Below, in pieces: positions 35,173 to 45,900 of a DNA stretch of 64,000 bases. Source of the stretch: Fenollaria timonensis. Its GTDB lineage: Bacteria > Bacillota > Clostridia > Tissierellales > Peptoniphilaceae. The notes below the pieces were generated by a model that saw only the letters and a list, made by a program, of their open reading frames with translations, was not told the origin of the DNA and made no database searches. Both the position numbers and the translations under genes were made by a program. The DNA lies in assembly GCF_001457835.1 (NCBI RefSeq), contig NZ_LN898229.1, positions 178,082 through 242,081 of the forward strand. The letters are read 5' to 3'. Each line of letters opens with the position of its first letter. Within the stretch, counting starts at the first letter, position 1.

Positions 35173-36672
35173 TTTTAATAGGCTGTATAATATCTATTGG
35201 GGAGTAAAACCTCAATAGATATTTTTTTGATAAAATTACAAAAAAAAGTTGCACTTGCACACATTTTATCCTATACTTAAAATACCACTACAACATAGGA
35301 GGTGTGTACAAGTGCAAGAATATAATACCATAAATTTGCTAGCTTGTAAAGATGTAGTTGTTAACAATTTTAAAGAAGGTGAAAATGTAGTAGTTATAGA
35401 AGCACAGACAAAAAAGTTAAAAAGCTGCCCATACTGTGGTTCTAAACATATCTGGGTTCATGATCACAGAACTCAAAAGATAAAAGATACACAGATGCAT
35501 GGTAAAAAATGCATAATAAACCTAAGAAAAACTAGGTACAACTGTAAGTGCTGCGGGAAAAGAATTGATAGCAAAACAGAACTAGTAGCAAAGAAAATGA
35601 CCATGACAAAAAGACTAGTAGCATCCATAGCTAGAGAGTTTAGAGAACTTTACTCAATAAAGTCAATATCAAGAAGATACTCAGTAAGCACATCAACAGT
35701 TACAAGAGTCCTATCTTACCTATCAGTAGAGAGAAAAAGTCTTCCAAAAGTACTTTTAATAGACGAGTTTAAAGGCGACAGCGGTTCATACAAGTATCAA
35801 TGCTCACTTCTAGATGGCATAACACATGAAATCATAGACATAGTTAAAAGTAGGCAAGAAAATATTTTGTTTGAATACTTTAAAAACATACCAAAAGAAG
35901 AAAGAGAAAATGTAAAGATATTTGTTAGCGATATGTCAAAAACATTTAAAAACGTTAAAAACGCATACTTTAAAAACGCAGTACACATAGCAGACAAATA
36001 TCACTTCGTAAGACAAGTCTCTTGGAGCTTAGAAAACGTAAGAAAGAGAATACAAAAAGATACATCAGCAGAAATGAGAATATACCTAAAAAGAAGTAAA
36101 AGCATACTTACAAAACCAATGCCAAAACTTAATGATGATCAAAAGCGAGAAGCAGCTCTAATGCTAGAGATAAGCGAAGAGCTAAGACTAGCATATGGCT
36201 TAAAAGAATCCTTCTATCAAGAAGTTCTAGTGCAGAAAAACAAAGAACAAGCACAATACAAGGTAAACGCATGGATAGACATATGTAAAAAATCAAAACT
36301 TAAAGAGTTTAAATCATGTATAACAGCCTTTACAAACTGGTCTGATGAAATTACAAACTCATTTGACTACAAACATTCAAATGGAGCACTAGAAGGAAAA
36401 CATACAAAGATAAAGACACTAAAAAGAAACAGCTTTGGTATGAGAAACTTCGAGAGGTTCAGAAAAAGAATAATGCTTTTAGACTAAAATATATATATAA
36501 AACATCATAAAAACCTAATAAGCCTATATAGGTTTATTAGTCATGCAAAAATTACATAAATTTGTGTTATTTTAAGTATATAAATTAAAAACGTGCAAAT
36601 GTTAGTTTTAACATAAAAAGAGAGACTTAAATCAATAAGTCTCCCCAATATTTGACATAGAGCCTTTTAATA
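35173..36672 (+). mobile_element. ISL3-family insertion sequence, copy 2, with target duplication
   Basis: The element is 35181-36664 (1484 bp) with perfect 8-bp duplications TTTTAATA (35173-35180 and 36665-36672). Same ends, promoter, terminators and transposase as copies 1 and 3. It lies between the amino-acid ABC promoter and the DUF2871 terminator. Confidence 0.97.
35312..36487 (+). CDS. ISL3-family transposase, copy 2
   Basis: 391 residues, identical in translation to the proteins at 12147 and 50030; GTG start with AGGAGG nine bases upstream. All motifs described for copy 1 are present, so it should be active. It is in the same orientation as the other copies. Confidence 0.95.
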   Translation: MQEYNTINLLACKDVVVNNFKEGENVVVIEAQTKKLKSCPYCGSKHIWVHDHRTQKIKDTQMHGKKCIINLRKTRYNCKCCGKRIDSKTELVAKKMTMTKRLVASIAREFRELYSIKSISRRYSVSTSTVTRVLSYLSVERKSLPKVLLIDEFKGDSGSYKYQCSLLDGITHEIIDIVKSRQENILFEYFKNIPKEERENVKIFVSDMSKTFKNVKNAYFKNAVHIADKYHFVRQVSWSLENVRKRIQKDTSAEMRIYLKRSKSILTKPMPKLNDDQKREAALMLEISEELRLAYGLKESFYQEVLVQKNKEQAQYKVNAWIDICKKSKLKEFKSCITAFTNWSDEITNSFDYKHSNGALEGKHTKIKTLKRNSFGMRNFERFRKRIMLLD

Positions 36673-36694
36673 TAAGTTTTCTTAATAAATTTAA

Positions 36695-36721
36695 TCAAAA
36701 AGCCCCATCAATTGATGAGGC
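36695..36721 (-). terminator. Terminator of the DUF2871 gene
   Basis: GCCtCATC-AATT-GATGgGGC hairpin (36702-36721) with TTTTTG on the minus strand. It is intact and lies just right of ISL3 copy 2. Confidence 0.8.
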
Positions 36722-36779
36722 AAAAAAGAAATGAGGGTAGAATAAAGTATATTCTAATCATATATTTTAAATTATAACT

Positions 36780-37193
36780 CTAGTCCTTGATTGTTTGTTT
36801 CAAAGACAAGAATAAAAATGCTAGGCCGATAGTGACTGTTACGTGTCCCGCGCCTGCTGTCCATGATATAACAAGGTCAAGTATCTTGTTATCAAGGCCT
36901 ATGACTTGGTACAAGCCTCTACAGAATATCATAGTTGCTGATAGACCAACGCCGATGTTGTAATAAAAGTAGAAGCGATCGAAGTACTCGCTCTTAGTAA
37001 TTTCTGTTGTTGATGCAAGTGCAGTAACTATTAAAAACATAAGCATACCTAGGGCAAATAGGTGTGTGTGTGCTTTGCCAAGTGATGTTACTCCAGTATA
37101 GCCCATGTATTTAGTGAACTCTCTGTAGAAAGCGCCTGCAAATAGACCAGCTACAGCATAGTATGCGGCTGTGTTAACTAATTTCTTCTTCAT
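36780..37193 (-). CDS. DUF2871-family membrane protein
   Basis: A 137-residue protein with about four membrane helices (~7-23, ~43-62, ~77-95, ~110-130). The conserved AYYAVAGLFAGAFYREFTK and GKAHTHLFALGMLMFLI stretches identify the DUF2871 family; the HxH pair within a helix is characteristic and might bind haem or metal, which is an inference. Function unknown. It is monocistronic with its own terminator. Confidence 0.85.
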   Translation of the reverse strand: MKKKLVNTAAYYAVAGLFAGAFYREFTKYMGYTGVTSLGKAHTHLFALGMLMFLIVTALASTTEITKSEYFDRFYFYYNIGVGLSATMIFCRGLYQVIGLDNKILDLVISWTAGAGHVTVTIGLAFLFLSLKQTIKD

Positions 37194-37421
37194 ATTTTTC
37201 TCCTTTCGTATATAGGTATATTAAATAGCTATATATTAAATAATGTAAATATGATTATACCACGAGCGAGACGCTTTGTCAAAAATTTATAATATATTTA
37301 ATAATTAATTAATGGCGTCAGATAAAAATACCCTCTGCTTAATAATATTGCAGAGGGTAATATGATTTTTCCTTGATATATTTTTTAATTCTGCTCGCAA
37401 AGTCAATGGATGAAGCGTAAT
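37194..37421. other. Intergenic region
   Basis: Holds the upstream region of the DUF2871 gene (AT-rich, no clear -35) and, at 37330-37359, the pcp operon terminator. Nothing else is seen. Confidence 0.6.
37324..37359 (-). terminator. Terminator of the DUF969-DUF979-pcp operon
   Basis: TACCCTCTGC / GCAGAGGGTA perfect stem (37330-37339 with 37350-37359), followed on the minus strand by TTTTTAT. Confidence 0.8.
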
Positions 37422-38063
37422 TTAGTGAGTAGCTCCGCCAGTAACTTTTATATCTTCCTCATTCTTTACAATCGCTTCTATTGCCAAAGTAAGTCCCTTA
37501 ACTATAGTCTCAAGCGCCATCGATGGCATATTCTTCTTATCAACTACTTGCTCTGGTAAGAACGGAATGTGTATAAAACCTGTTCTCATCTCAGGATGCT
37601 TAGTAGCTTGTATGTGTGCTACTCCGTAAAGAACGTGATTACAGATGAAAGTGCCTGCTGTGTTTGAAACGCTCGCTGGCACGCCGCCATCTTGTATATT
37701 TTTAACCATGGCCTTGATAGGTAGTGTCGAGAAATATGCCGCTGGGCCGTCTTCAGCCACCTTTTCATCTATAGGTTGATTGCCTTCGTTGTCCTTAATT
37801 CTGCAGTCGTCGCAGTTGATGCCGACTCTTTCAACAGTGATGTCTGGCCTGCCGCCTGCTTGACCGATGGACAAAACAACGTCTGGGTGCACTTCTTCAA
37901 TCTTTGCTTTGATCTTGTCTACAGATTTACCGATTACAGTAGGTATCTCAAGCTTAATTATTTCAGCTCCTGCAATTGTATCAGGAAGTTTCTTTACCGA
38001 TTCAATCGCTGGGTTTATCTTTTCTCCACCAAAGGGGTCAAAGCCTGTTACTAATATTTTCAA
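37422..38063 (-). CDS. pcp: Pyroglutamyl-peptidase I
   Basis: A 213-residue cytoplasmic cysteine peptidase that removes N-terminal pyroglutamate from peptides. Seen are [17 protein letters not shown] (start), [10 protein letters not shown] (catalytic Glu region comes later), [17 protein letters not shown] with the nucleophile Cys, and [11 protein letters not shown] with the His. TTG 38063 is chosen since AAAGGAG lies eight bases upstream; an ATG at 38081 would put that site inside the coding region. It forms an operon with DUF979 and DUF969 membrane proteins, a common Firmicutes grouping. Confidence 0.94.
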   Translation of the reverse strand: MKILVTGFDPFGGEKINPAIESVKKLPDTIAGAEIIKLEIPTVIGKSVDKIKAKIEEVHPDVVLSIGQAGGRPDITVERVGINCDDCRIKDNEGNQPIDEKVAEDGPAAYFSTLPIKAMVKNIQDGGVPASVSNTAGTFICNHVLYGVAHIQATKHPEMRTGFIHIPFLPEQVVDKKNMPSMALETIVKGLTLAIEAIVKNEEDIKVTGGATH

Positions 38064-38096
38064 AATATCGTCTCCTTTCAAAAATTTCTTCTAATT

Positions 38097-39095
38097 CTAT
38101 CTAAATCCAATCAATAACATTAATATAATGTGTACTACTATTAAAGGTATAGCAACTGGTGCTTGTGCCTTGATTATAGTGTATTTATCTTTTGTTTCAA
38201 GTATAGCTCCTGGAACTATATTGAAGTTAGCAGCCATAGGTGTTAGTAGTGTACCGCAGTAGCCGCAAGTCATACCAAGCGCGCCTATGATGGCAGGGTT
38301 ACCGCCATTGGCAATAACGAACGGAACGCCAACGCCAAGTGTAATAACTGTAAATGCTGCAAAGGCATTACCCATAATCATGGTAAAGACTACCATACCA
38401 ACACAATAAGCGATTACACCTAAAACTTTTGCTTCAGGTGGAACTATAGCTGAAACGCCTGAACCAATAATTTCGCCAACGCCTGCCGCTGCGAATACTG
38501 TTCCTAGTGCTCCAAGTAGTTGAGGAAGTAGTGAAGAACTGCCTATTTGCATAAGCATCTTAGCTGTATCTTCCTTTGTTTCAGAGTATTTTGCCTTTGT
38601 TATGATTAAAGCGATGATGATGGCAAGTACTGATGATATACCAAGTGTTTGAGCTGATGTAAATCCAAAGAATACATCTGCGCCATCTTTTACATCAACA
38701 GCAACTTTAAAGCTCTTGAATTGCGCCATGATCATGGCGATGATACCTATTGCAAGGGCTGGGATGAATATCTTGTTGCCAACCTTTTTGCCATAAGCAA
38801 TTTTTTGTTCTTCTGATTGAGAATTGAACTCGCCTATTTGTACTTGATTTGTAAGTGTTAGTGCTCCTAGTAGCATCAAGCAGCCGCCTATGATGGCTCC
38901 GCCATATTCAAAGCTGTCGATAATAAACTTACCTGCTCCAAAAAGTATACCTAAAAGTGTCCAGAAAACAAAGGTACCGATAGGAGCTTTTTTATTCTTT
39001 AAGCCTCTAATTCCAGTCATAATGCAGACGATACCACATAGAATGTAGATGACTTCGTCAACCATAGCTGAATTAGCATAAATAAATTTAAACAT
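38097..39095 (-). CDS. DUF979-family membrane protein
   Basis: A 332-residue integral membrane protein with about nine to ten hydrophobic helices. Recognisable family stretches are GVGVPFVIANGGNPAIIG and GALGMTCGYCGTLLTPMAAN, where glycine- and proline-rich breaks resemble ion-transporter-superfamily hairpins. DUF979 is always near DUF969; the two are thought to form one transporter, presumably for 5-oxoproline or its peptides given the pcp partner. That substrate is an inference. It overlaps the DUF969 gene by eight bases. Confidence 0.88.
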   Translation of the reverse strand: MFKFIYANSAMVDEVIYILCGIVCIMTGIRGLKNKKAPIGTFVFWTLLGILFGAGKFIIDSFEYGGAIIGGCLMLLGALTLTNQVQIGEFNSQSEEQKIAYGKKVGNKIFIPALAIGIIAMIMAQFKSFKVAVDVKDGADVFFGFTSAQTLGISSVLAIIIALIITKAKYSETKEDTAKMLMQIGSSSLLPQLLGALGTVFAAAGVGEIIGSGVSAIVPPEAKVLGVIAYCVGMVVFTMIMGNAFAAFTVITLGVGVPFVIANGGNPAIIGALGMTCGYCGTLLTPMAANFNIVPGAILETKDKYTIIKAQAPVAIPLIVVHIILMLLIGFR

Positions 39096-39759
39096 TCTTT
39101 AGCTCCTTTCTTAAACTTTTTTCAAATAGGTAGCATTGTACTAGTGATAAAATCACCATTGCAACACCGGCTAGTATTGAGCCTTGAGCGATTTCAGCGT
39201 TAGTAACTTCATAACCAGCTCCTGCTAGTGTGCCTTGAATTAATAAAACACCGCTCGCTACAGGGAAGATGTTTTGTCCGAAGAAGTTTCCGTAGTTTTC
39301 TGCGGCACCTGCAAGTCCCTTAAGCTCTTCTAATTTCTTTTCTGATAGGTCAACAGTTTTTGCTGCAGCACCTTCAGCCATAGGTAGTATAAGTGGTCTA
39401 ACGAATTGAACGTGTCCACCAAGTCTTAAAGAGAATATAGCTGCCACCCATCTAATTAAGATGTATAAACCAACAACGCCACCTGCGCTTGCTGATTTGA
39501 TCTTCTTGATGGCTTCAGCTGCTCTGTCTTTAAGTCCATACCTTTCCATGATAGCGATTAGTGGTAGACTTAGGAAGAAAAGTGACATGTATCTGTTTGT
39601 TACAAATCCCTTTCCGATTAAGTCTAATACTTCTACTAATGACATACCTGATACCAAGCCAGTTACTAGGCCAGATATCAAAACGACTGCTACAACATCA
39701 AGCTTTAGTGCAAAGCCGACAACTATTAGCAGTACGCCGATTAAAACTAAGTAATTCAT
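39088..39759 (-). CDS. DUF969-family membrane protein
   Basis: A 223-residue membrane protein with about five to six helices. The LVVIGVLLIVVGFALKLD-like start, TNRYMSLFFLSLPLIAIMERYG and ENYGNFFGQNIFPVASGVLL stretches are typical of DUF969. It is the first gene of the operon, overlapping DUF979, and has an AGGAGG site. It probably forms half of a two-part transporter with DUF979. Confidence 0.88.
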   Translation of the reverse strand: MNYLVLIGVLLIVVGFALKLDVVAVVLISGLVTGLVSGMSLVEVLDLIGKGFVTNRYMSLFFLSLPLIAIMERYGLKDRAAEAIKKIKSASAGGVVGLYILIRWVAAIFSLRLGGHVQFVRPLILPMAEGAAAKTVDLSEKKLEELKGLAGAAENYGNFFGQNIFPVASGVLLIQGTLAGAGYEVTNAEIAQGSILAGVAMVILSLVQCYLFEKSLRKELKNV

Positions 39760-39866
39760 AAATATACCTCCTTTTTTATAATATACCCAGTCTAAATCAT
39801 TAATATGCTAAAATTAATTATTTTTTTATTTTGCTTGACATAAAATTTTTAATTATCTATCTTCAT

Positions 39867-39903
39867 ATAAGAAAAGAGCGCATATCATTTGATACGCACT
39901 CTT
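39867..39903 (-). terminator. Terminator of the SLH protein gene
   Basis: GAGtGCgtATCA / TGATatGCgCTC hairpin (39876-39902), followed on the minus strand by TTTTCTT. Confidence 0.7.
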
Positions 39904-39933
39904 TATTGATATAGTTTATTCTATTGTTTAAGC

Positions 39934-42900
39934 TTATCTAATAACATTGTATTGGAACTTCTTTTGATATATTAACAAATCATCCGTAACAATGTTAAAT
40001 GTAATATTGTCCATGACAATAGTATTAGCCTTGTAATATCTGCCATCTGTCAACAATGTGTTACTTGCGCACAAGATGTCTTCATATAGAGGCATGCTTG
40101 GATTGATGTCGTTGTAATTTATCATGTTCTTAACATTTCTTTGCAAGTAAACTTTGTCAAGAACTCTGTCAAAGGCCTTGTTAGATACAGCCGCTACTTC
40201 TTGTCTAGTTATAGGAGCGTTCGCATCGAATGTCGCTATGCCTGATGTGTATACATCTAGCCAGCCAGCTTGGTATGCTGCTTCTATCTCTTCAGTAGCC
40301 CAGTGACCCATGCTTAAGCCCATGTCGTTGCCGCTAACTTTCTTTAAGTCTTGGAACCTTCTAAGTGTTGCCACCCACTCAGCTCTAGTAATCTTACCTT
40401 CTGGTTTAAAAGTACCATCGCTATATCCTTGGAAGACACCCGCTTGAGAAACTATTCTAACAGCTTCTGTGTACCAAGAGTCGCCAATGTCAGTGTAGCT
40501 TATAGGGTAGAATGGATCGTAAGCGTAGCCATCAGCCTTTAGTGCGTTGGCAAGTATTTGAGCAGCTTCAGACCTTCTTAGACCGTCATATGGTCTAAAC
40601 TTGCCGTTGTAGCCTTGCATATATCTGATTTCCTTAAGTCTTTCGTTGTCTTTGATCTTAACAATCTTTTCAACAATCTTTTCTTTTTCTACGATTCTGT
40701 CTCTGTAAATGATTTGTGGTTCGCTTGGACGTGGATCGTTCTTTCTTTGAACAAATACTTTTACATCCACTAAAGTTTTAGTACCGTCATCGTATTCGAC
40801 CTCGATTGTAGCAGTAGATACGCCTGGACGTGAGACATCAGGTTTTTTAATAATTGTGATATCGTTAATAGTTTTGCCATATGGTGCATCTATCTTATCA
40901 AGATAGTCTTTCTTACTAGGTTGTACTCCCTCTTCTGTAATTACATCATCAGCGCTAGGCTTTTCAACTTCATCCTTAGTGTATTTTGCTAGGATAATAG
41001 TCTCATCTCTAAATTGATCTGTAATTGTAGTTCTATATTCAGTTCCATCTTCAGCATCAACTTTCCAGTAATCAAAATTCCAAGTTCTATTATCTGTTAT
41101 ATCCTTTATTCCAGTTGGCTCATTGACATCAATAGTAACTTCTTTTGAAGGATTAACCCAGAAAGTTCTTTCAAAAGCTGTTTCATCTGTAGCTCTTTCT
41201 ACTTCTTCTTGAGTACCATCTTCTTTAACAACTTTTTCTTTTGTCTTTACAATAACTTTTACAAAATTTTCTGGTACATCAGGTTTTTTATCTGGATCAG
41301 TTTGTTCAACATAATCAGGTAGAACTTTTACTAATACTATAAGCTCTTGTGTTTTACCATCGTCGTAAACAACTTGTATCTTTGCAGTAGTGTAACCTTC
41401 TTTACTTGTGTCTGGATCCTTTAATATATTTATGCCTTTAACGTCAGCAATGTCTTTTCCTTCAGCATCTTTTGGAACTATTAAAGCATCTTCATATTCT
41501 TTTACAGAAACTTTGTCTCCAATGTTTTTAACAATTTCCTTGCTTTCAAATTCAACATTTACTTCTGGTTCTCCATTTTTTTCATAGAAAGCATAAATTT
41601 CTGTATCGACTGTAAATTGATACTCTTTTGTAAAGTCATAAATTTCGTCATTATTTGATAAGTTTATTTCTTTGTTATTTGTTGTCCATTTCTTAAATCC
41701 ATATTCTTTTTTGTCTTCTTCCTTTATTAAAATTTCAGGAATTGTAACTTTTGCCAATGGATTTACATAGTAAACTTTGATTTTTTGATCATCTTCATCA
41801 TAAGCTTTAGGATTTACAGTAACTTTTACATAATTATCTGGTGTTCCAGAAGTCTTGTCACCGTTTGTATCGCCAGGATATATATTGTCATATACCTTAA
41901 CTGGAACTGTAACTTCTTTTACCTGTCCATTCTTAAACTCAACCTTAACTTTTGCTTCGCTCATGCCTGGCTTACTTACATCTGGATCCTTTATTATTTC
42001 AAAACTTGAAACATTTTCGTCAAATGATAAGCCAGTCTTATCAAGCATCATCTTTAAAGCTTTTTCATAATCGCCAAGTTCAGGTTCTCTTCCAACATAG
42101 GTTTCTACAACACTTGCATCAACACTAGGTTCTGGAATAGTCTTTTCATACTTGGCAGTAATTGTAGTTTCTTTTCCTGTGAAAGTAGCTGTCAAAGGAC
42201 TTGACCATTCTTTAAATTTCCATTTGATTTCCTTACCTGCAGCGTCTGTAACTACATTTCCCTTATCATCTTTAACAGTATCACCTGTTGGATTTGTAAC
42301 TGGAATAGTAACTTCTTTTGTTGGGTTAACCCAGAAAGTTCTTTCAAACTTTGTGTTTTCTGTAGCTTTTTCTATTCCATCTTCTTTTGTTGTAACAACA
42401 ACTTTTACAAAACTATTTGGCACATCAGGTTTCTTATTTGGATCTTCTTGTTCAACTACATCCTTTGAAAAATCTGGTTGAATTATGGTATCTTTTTTAA
42501 ACTTATATCTTTGTTTCACATTATCTTTTTCAAAGATATATTCTCCCTTTGTATTTACATCATCATTATCAGATGTCCAACGAGTAAAACCTAATTCTTC
42601 TTTTTCCTTATCTGTCAATTTTATTTCAGGAATTTCTACCCAAGCTTTTGGGTTTACATAATAAATCTTAGAGTCTTTTTCGCCAGCTTTTCCTGTAGGA
42701 TTTACTGTAACTTTTACATAGTTTCCAGTTATATCTGCTAAGTCGCCACCAACTGCAGTTGCGTCTTTTAAAACTTTTGGCATTGCTCCCGTTGTAAGCC
42801 CTTCGTAGACATTTTTATAAATTTTTACTGGAATTTCAATATCTTGTATTGAGTTATTTGCAAATATTACTTTTGCCTTGAATTTTACAGTTCTTACAAG

Positions 42901-45900
42901 TTCATCTGAGTCAAACTTTCCTAGTTCTTTTACTTTTTCATAGATATCATTTTGAGTAAGCTCTTTTCCATTTTCATCAACGATAGTAACTGTAGCATCC
43001 TTTGGCAAATCACTTTCACTGCCGTCTTTATTAACCCACTTAACTTGTGCCTTTAATTCATCAAGACTAGGAGCAAAGTCATTGTTCCACTTTCCATCAG
43101 GATCTTTATAAGATTCTGTTTTTACAAGTTCATTTACCTTTATTCCAGACCAGTCAAAGTAGGCTGTAAAGGTGTAGTTCTTGTCTATAGTAGTGTTGCT
43201 ATTTAAAAGTTTTTCCTTATCCCACTTGATAAATTTCTTTCCTGCATCAGGAGTAATATAATACTTGCCTTCAACTTTATCTTCGCCTTCTTCCAATTTT
43301 TCTGGAACTGGAAGTAGGTCTGACTTTAATCCTACTATTACATCGTAGTAAAGTTCCTTGACTTCATTGTCTGTAGCATCTGTGAAGTTTCCGCCCTCTT
43401 CTGCGACAAATTTTACTCTTACATAGCCCTTTGGCACTGGATCTTCAGGATTTTTAACTTCTATAACTCTAACATCCTTGTAGAAGAAATTAATTTCATC
43501 AAGGCCACTTTCGTTTATACCAGCAAAAGTATCTGTGTCTTCATAAATGTCAAAGAATAATTGTTGTTGTGGCTTGTCATTTAAAACCCAACCAGGAATT
43601 CTTCTGTAGTTTCTTGCATCATAATGACGCTTACCATTTACTACTCTTTCATTAGTAATAATGGCATATTTTTCTTTAATTATTTTAAAAGCAGCTTTGT
43701 TATCTGCAAGAAGTTTTTTATATGCGTTGCTCTTGTCTTGCGGAGTCATTGAAGTATCAATTTTGATTTTTTGATAAGCAGCTTTCGATTTTTTCATAAA
43801 GTCTACAACTTCATCTTTGCCTCTTTGGTCAAGATAATTTACTTCGTAGACTCTTTCTTTAAATGGCTTGTAGAAAAATTCAAAACGATTGTTATCAAAA
43901 TTAGGGTTATCTACAAGATCCCCTTGCTCATTGTGAATTTTTTCTGGCTCAACTTTTAAAATTTGATTGTAACTGTTTGTTCTTTTTGTATCTTCTTTAT
44001 ATTTTTTATAGTCAGCATTTGCATTTTCAAGTGCTTCCCACTCAGCTTGTGGAACTAAGAGGTACTCGTCTCCTTGCCTACTTGCTAGACCTGTTGTATA
44101 GGACCCAACTCTTCTGTTATAAAGATTTTGTACTTCCTTAGATTTTTCGCTATAATCTGCATTCAAGAAGTGGTGGATAGCCTTTACTGTTACAAGGTCT
44201 TGTTTGTTCCAAATTGCCCTAAGGTGAACATTGCCAACAACTTCGTTACCAAAGTGATACATTTCAGGCACTTTATATAAGTCTTTATAGCTTGTGTCTA
44301 CAACTTCCGTGTCATTGCCATTTTCATCTTTTGTATATCTTACAAATTCCCAACCGGCAAAGTTGTAGCCAGGTCTTGTTGGTTCAATGATATTTTTAGT
44401 AGCATCTTTTGGTTCTTTTAAAATCATCTTATGGACAAAATTAAATGTATTTTCTCCATCAACTTTCTCCGGATAAGTGTGAGTTTCGCCATCTTTTTCA
44501 AGCTCTTTAGATTCATCAGATATATTTTTTGTGCTTAAATCAGCTAAACGTCCTCCATTTGGATCAATTTTTACCTTCCAAATAGTATCCGGTTCTGCCC
44601 ATTTAGCAAAGAGAACTTGGTCATAATGAAGTTTTGTTTCATCGCCCTCTTTTACCAAGTTGTCACCAGAAGGATCAAGAGCCCAACCTTTAAAAGTCCA
44701 CGTTTCAGGTACCCAATCAGGTCTTTCAGGCACATGATTTGTATCTAATTTCAAATCCTTTAATGGTTTTTCATAAGGCACATCTAAAATATTGCCATCA
44801 CCATATTCACTGTCATTTTTTACAGTCTTTGGATCGTTATTTAATTTTAACTTGTACTTGTTGCGAAAGTAGTTTGCATAATTGTAGGCATTTTTTCCAT
44901 TAAAGAGTTTCTTGCCCCAAGGAAATTTAGGGATGTATTTTATCTTGTCAGCGTCGCTTCTAAAAGGCGTTTTCTGATTTCTCGCATTATTTAAGTCGTT
45001 AATCGTTCTATAACTATGATCTGTTGGTTTCTCCAATATCCATTCTGCTTCCCTTTGCTCTTGTTTAAGGGTAAAGCCTTGAAGGTGAGGCAAAATGAAG
45101 GCATACTCGACTGCATTCGTATCGCTCTTCCAATAGGACATATCATAATCGATTTGTTCCTTGCCATTGAAATCGTCCTTTATAATATCAATGTGGTGGA
45201 CAACGGCGACGTCCAAGGATGTCGATCCAAGGGAAATCTCATACTTATCTCTTGTTTTGGTTTGCCCATCCTTTATAGGTATCTCATCTGCGTGACCAAA
45301 TCCCTCAAGTTCTCCTTCACCCACTACATCTTGACTGTCGATAAAATCTTCTGCACTTAAACGATATGGTGGCGTATCGCGGTAAACTGTTTCACCCGCG
45401 TTATTGTTAATTATCCAACCTATTAGGCCGATGTCTCCTTCTGGATCGCTACTACCAGGCGGAAGATTTGAAACTTCCGCATCCTTTGGCCATATTCCAT
45501 CCAAGCTTTGGTTGAAGCGAACATCTACTTTATAAGGAGATCCTTCTTTCCCTATGACTTTTCCATCTCTTGTTATAATAGGCCAGAAGCTACCTGCATT
45601 TTCAAATGCCAGTTCATTAGCAGCTGTAAAGTAGAGGATATAGACTCTGCGGTCGTAGTAGATATTGTAGACCGTTTCCCCGGTAGATAAAACGGATTTT
45701 TGAACGTTCGGATTTTCTTTCGATGCGTTTTGCTTTTTAGTCAAGTCTTCATTTAAGAAGTAATATCTTTCAAATTCTTCTTTATTATTTTGAGCCTTTT
45801 CCAAGCGTCCGTCATTTAAGTCGGGGAATGTAATGCCATCGATGGATAAGTTTGTAAGATCCGGAGTAGAACCGGTGTCGGCTTCATCTATTCTTCTTGC

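Noticed and set aside
35181-35312. Upstream ATG as transposase start (also in the other two copies)
   Set aside because: That start lies over the IS promoter and lacks a ribosome site, whereas the downstream GTG has AGGAGG at the right distance.
36722-36779. Small gene between ISL3 copy 2 and DUF2871
   Set aside because: Too short, AT-rich, and occupied by the DUF2871 terminator region.
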